A stretch of DNA of 7,985 nt from Candidatus Hydrogenedentota bacterium (GTDB lineage: Bacteria > Hydrogenedentota > Hydrogenedentia > Hydrogenedentales > SLHB01). The position numbers were made by a program, and so were the translations under genes. Under the pieces are notes generated by a model. It was not told the DNA's origin and searched no databases. It saw nothing but the letters and a program-made list of their open reading frames with translations. Positions 5,823 through 7,985 of the stretch are shown piece after piece. Positions within the stretch are counted from its first letter, which is position 1, and each line of letters starts with the position of its first letter. The stretch covers positions 1-7,985 of the forward strand of contig PUOI01000351.1 in assembly GCA_003552765.1 (NCBI GenBank), read 5' to 3'.

Positions 5823-7364
5823 ATGCGCACCGATGCACGTGGCGGGAACAAGCAAAGCAAACGCAGCGGCTGTCCGTTGATGGGTAGACGGCAATTCCTA
5901 GCGCGCGCGGGATTGGCGGGCGGCGCGGCCTTGGCATTGAACAGCGGGCTGTTTCGATCGAGTGTCCGCAAGGTGATGGGCAAACCCATGATGCCCGGCG
6001 AAGGCGACGAACACGCCCTTGTCCGGGTGGGCTTCCTACAGTCTCCGCCGGGCGAATACCTGGAAACGGGTTGGCCGGGCATGGAATTCGATTCGGACGC
6101 GAGCCAAGCGCTGTATACGGAAACGCTTGAGCAGGCCGCGGAAGCCCAGGGCGTCACACTTGATATTCAAGAGGAGCGCCTCGGCAACAATGAGGCGGTG
6201 GACGCCTTTCTTGAACACACCTTGGACGAGAACGCCGATGGCGTCATCCTCGTTAACATGGAAGCCCAGACCTACGGCATGGAGGGGATGTACCGCTTTC
6301 TGGAGCAGCGTGGCGGCCAAGAGCTTCCCTTGTTAGGCTTTGTGCCTCATGGGACGCTGCATCACCATCCCGGCGACTACGAACCCTTCCGCGAGGCGCC
6401 GTATTGTTTCTTGGCCGGCAGCGCGGACATCGACTGGCTGGCAACCGGCCTGCGCATGTTGAACGCGCGCTGGCAGATGGCGAACACGCGGCTTGCCGTG
6501 GTGACGGGCGATCGCGACGACGAGGAAACGTTCGACCCGCTGGGGACGGTCATCCAATATGTCCCCATGCAACGCTACATGGAGATAGAGGCGGAGTGCG
6601 AAGGCGCAGATGAGATTGAGGCAATCGCGCGCACGTATCTGGACAATGCCCAGGACCTCCTCGAACCGTCCGAGGAGGAGGTGTTTGAGGCCGCCCATGC
6701 TACCGTGGCGTGCCGGAGGGTGATGGAGGAAACGGGTTGCCACGCCCTGTCAATAAACTGCTTCCATCCGGTCACCAACCAAGATATCCTGCCGCCTTGC
6801 CTTGGTTTCATGGAGTTGAGCGATGAAGGCAGCGCGGGGGTATGTGAGGCGGACATCCTGCCGGGGCTCACCCAGTTGCTGAGCCGGTATCTTCTTGACA
6901 AGCCCGGTTTCCTGCACAACCCCATCCATGACACCACGCGCAACCTGTACGCGGGCGGCCATTGCACGGCGCCCACGCGCATGGCGGGATTCGACGAGGA
7001 GCCCGAGCCCTACATTCTACGGAGTCACCATGAGGCGGGCTTCGGGGCCGTGCCGCAGGTGCTTTTCACCGAGGACCAACCCGCCACCTTATGGCGGTTC
7101 CTTTCTCCGGATCGCTTGATGCTTTCCACAGGCGCCATTGTCCGCAACGTGGATACCCATCCCCATGATGGCACGGGCGGCTGCCGGACATCGTTCGTAA
7201 TGGAAATGGACGACGTGGACGATGTGCGGGACATCCGCGCCCATCACAAGATCCTCACCTATGGGAAGCATCTCCACACCGTCCGCGCGTGGGCCAGCCT
7301 CGCGGGGGTTGAATTGGAGGACGTCACAGGCAACGTGATGCACTATAGCAAGCCGGAAGCATAG
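5823..7364 (+). CDS. Tat-exported L-fucose/L-arabinose isomerase-fold protein, paralogue 2
   Basis: The protein has 513 residues and aligns with paralogue 1 along its whole length. The Tat leader (CPLMGRRQFLARAGL, R22-R23) is almost identical, and roughly half of the mature residues agree by eye. The isomerase-type motifs are kept: PPCLGFMEL, CEADI (341-345), FLHNP, HCTAP (380-384), SHHEA (401-405), CRT (454-456) and AHHKILTYG (473-481). D344 and H475 correspond to the proposed metal ligands. The cysteine cluster of paralogue 1 is missing here (SAGVCEAD). The N-terminal half is more diverged, which in this fold is where substrate and subunit contacts lie, so the copies may differ in substrate. 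It has no clear promoter of its own and probably depends on read-through from paralogue 1. Enzyme activity is not shown by the sequence. Confidence 0.75.
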   Translation: MRTDARGGNKQSKRSGCPLMGRRQFLARAGLAGGAALALNSGLFRSSVRKVMGKPMMPGEGDEHALVRVGFLQSPPGEYLETGWPGMEFDSDASQALYTETLEQAAEAQGVTLDIQEERLGNNEAVDAFLEHTLDENADGVILVNMEAQTYGMEGMYRFLEQRGGQELPLLGFVPHGTLHHHPGDYEPFREAPYCFLAGSADIDWLATGLRMLNARWQMANTRLAVVTGDRDDEETFDPLGTVIQYVPMQRYMEIEAECEGADEIEAIARTYLDNAQDLLEPSEEEVFEAAHATVACRRVMEETGCHALSINCFHPVTNQDILPPCLGFMELSDEGSAGVCEADILPGLTQLLSRYLLDKPGFLHNPIHDTTRNLYAGGHCTAPTRMAGFDEEPEPYILRSHHEAGFGAVPQVLFTEDQPATLWRFLSPDRLMLSTGAIVRNVDTHPHDGTGGCRTSFVMEMDDVDDVRDIRAHHKILTYGKHLHTVRAWASLAGVELEDVTGNVMHYSKPEA

Positions 7365-7381
7365 AACACCCACATTCATTT

Positions 7382-7417
7382 CTTGGCGCGGGTCCTCACA
7401 ATGGGGACCCCGCCAAG
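7382..7417 (+). other. Hairpin between paralogues 2 and 3
   Basis: CTTGGCG (7382-7388) pairs with CGCCAAG (7411-7417). After one bulged C, GGGTCC (7390-7395) pairs with GGACCC (7405-7410), giving 13 paired bases around a nine-base loop. No T-run follows, so an mRNA 3'-end stabiliser or a Rho-assisted stop is as likely as an intrinsic terminator. Confidence 0.6.
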
Positions 7418-7466
7418 GCGGACGGCATGCAATGGAGCGGTTAAGCGAATGAGAGTCTCAACACTT

Positions 7467-7472
7467 GAGGAG
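7467..7472 (+). promoter_or_regulatory. Shine-Dalgarno site for paralogue 3
   Basis: GAGGAG lies 8 bases before the ATG at 7481. Its first bases are also the right arm of a small inverted repeat, CTCAA (7457-7461) with TTGAG (7465-7469), which could partly mask the site. The stem is only five base pairs, so this is tentative. Confidence 0.7.
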
Positions 7473-7480
7473 AGTATAAG

Positions 7481-7985
7481 ATGAGGAGAGACTCACGCAG
7501 TAGGAACGAGGGGAGCAAACCTGCCGGCGGCTGCCCGTTGCTGGGCAGGCGGCAGTTCCTTGCGCGCGCCGGTTTGGCCAGTGGCGCGGCGCTCGCGTTG
7601 AACAGCGGACTGTTTCAATGGAGCGCCCGAAAGGTAATGGGCGCGCCGCGGCTCCCGGGGGACACTGAAGACAGGCCGCGCGTCATGGTGGGCTTCGCCC
7701 GCCCGGACATCGAACGATACTACAGCGCGCCGGGCGCTGGATATCCCTTCGCGGAGAACCAACAGCTTTACACAGACATTCTCACAAATGCGGCGGAAGA
7801 ACTGGGAGTAACGCTCGATATCGAGGACGCGCCGCTCGAGCATACGCAGAGCGTTGACGCGTTCATCGAACAGAAAAGCGAGCAGGCCGACGCGGCCCTG
7901 CTTACCCACATGTTCACGCGGGACAACCCCGAGATCAACCATTTCCTTCAGGCGCGTCCGGATCAGTTGCCAACCATCATCTACG
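7481..7985 (+). CDS. Tat-exported isomerase-fold protein, paralogue 3 (cut by right edge)
   Basis: The frame is open from 7481 to the window end, 168 complete codons, with no stop. The leader matches the other two copies: C18-P19-L20 then GRRQFLARAGL (22-32), GAALALNSGLF and RKVMG. The first mature segment (RVMVGFARPD, then LYTDILTNAAEELGVTLDI and VDAFIEQ) follows the N-terminal Rossmann-like region of paralogues 1 and 2, including the pattern of a helix ending in a short Leu-Asp-Ile strand. The isomerase motifs would lie beyond the edge, so family membership rests on the N-terminal match. The N-terminal tail before the Cys is the most diverged part (SRSRNEGSKPA). A long open frame also exists on the opposite strand here but has no protein features. 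Confidence 0.8.
   Translation, partial: MRRDSRSRNEGSKPAGGCPLLGRRQFLARAGLASGAALALNSGLFQWSARKVMGAPRLPGDTEDRPRVMVGFARPDIERYYSAPGAGYPFAENQQLYTDILTNAAEELGVTLDIEDAPLEHTQSVDAFIEQKSEQADAALLTHMFTRDNPEINHFLQARPDQLPTIIY

Overview
The window looks like chromosomal DNA from a high-GC, diderm (outer-membrane) bacterium. The evidence is a TonB/TolA-type protein, an ECF sigma factor with a transmembrane zinc-finger anti-sigma factor, a Spy/CpxP-like periplasmic protein and a run of twin-arginine (Tat) exported paralogues. Tat-exported families expanded in tandem next to ECF systems fit the Planctomycetota/Lentisphaerae/Hydrogenedentota kind of genome. That placement is only an impression from style and rests on no database match.

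Layout. (1) Positions 1-492, minus strand: N-terminal part of a TonB/TolA-like energy transducer. It has a SxxxH transmembrane helix and a Glu-Pro array, and it runs off the left edge. (2) 493-821: divergent intergenic region with a good ECF-type promoter reading rightwards. (3) 822-3755, plus strand: a three-gene stress-sensing operon made of an ECF sigma factor, a zinc-finger anti-sigma factor with one membrane helix (stop and start overlap as ATGA), and a 576-residue secreted Glu/Arg-rich protein. This last protein has a Spy/CpxP-like helical domain followed by three copies of a 64-69 residue repeat. A strong hairpin terminator follows. (4) 3880-4225: long non-coding leader with a sigma-70-like promoter and two hairpins. 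(5) 4226-7985, plus strand: three tandem paralogues, the third cut by the right edge. Each has a nearly invariant Tat leader and a body that resembles the L-fucose/L-arabinose isomerase fold (COG2407-like). Hairpins separate them and each has a strong Shine-Dalgarno site.

How the genes may work together. The sigma/anti-sigma/periplasmic-sensor set resembles CnrH-CnrY-CnrX logic: an envelope signal felt by the helical periplasmic protein would be passed through the membrane anti-sigma factor to release the sigma factor, which may drive its own promoter. The isomerase-like array has its own promoter and sits behind a terminator, so it is probably a separate unit. Its most notable feature is that a normally cytoplasmic metal-dependent sugar isomerase fold has been given Tat signals and multiplied. 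No mobile element, tRNA, rRNA or CRISPR array is visible.
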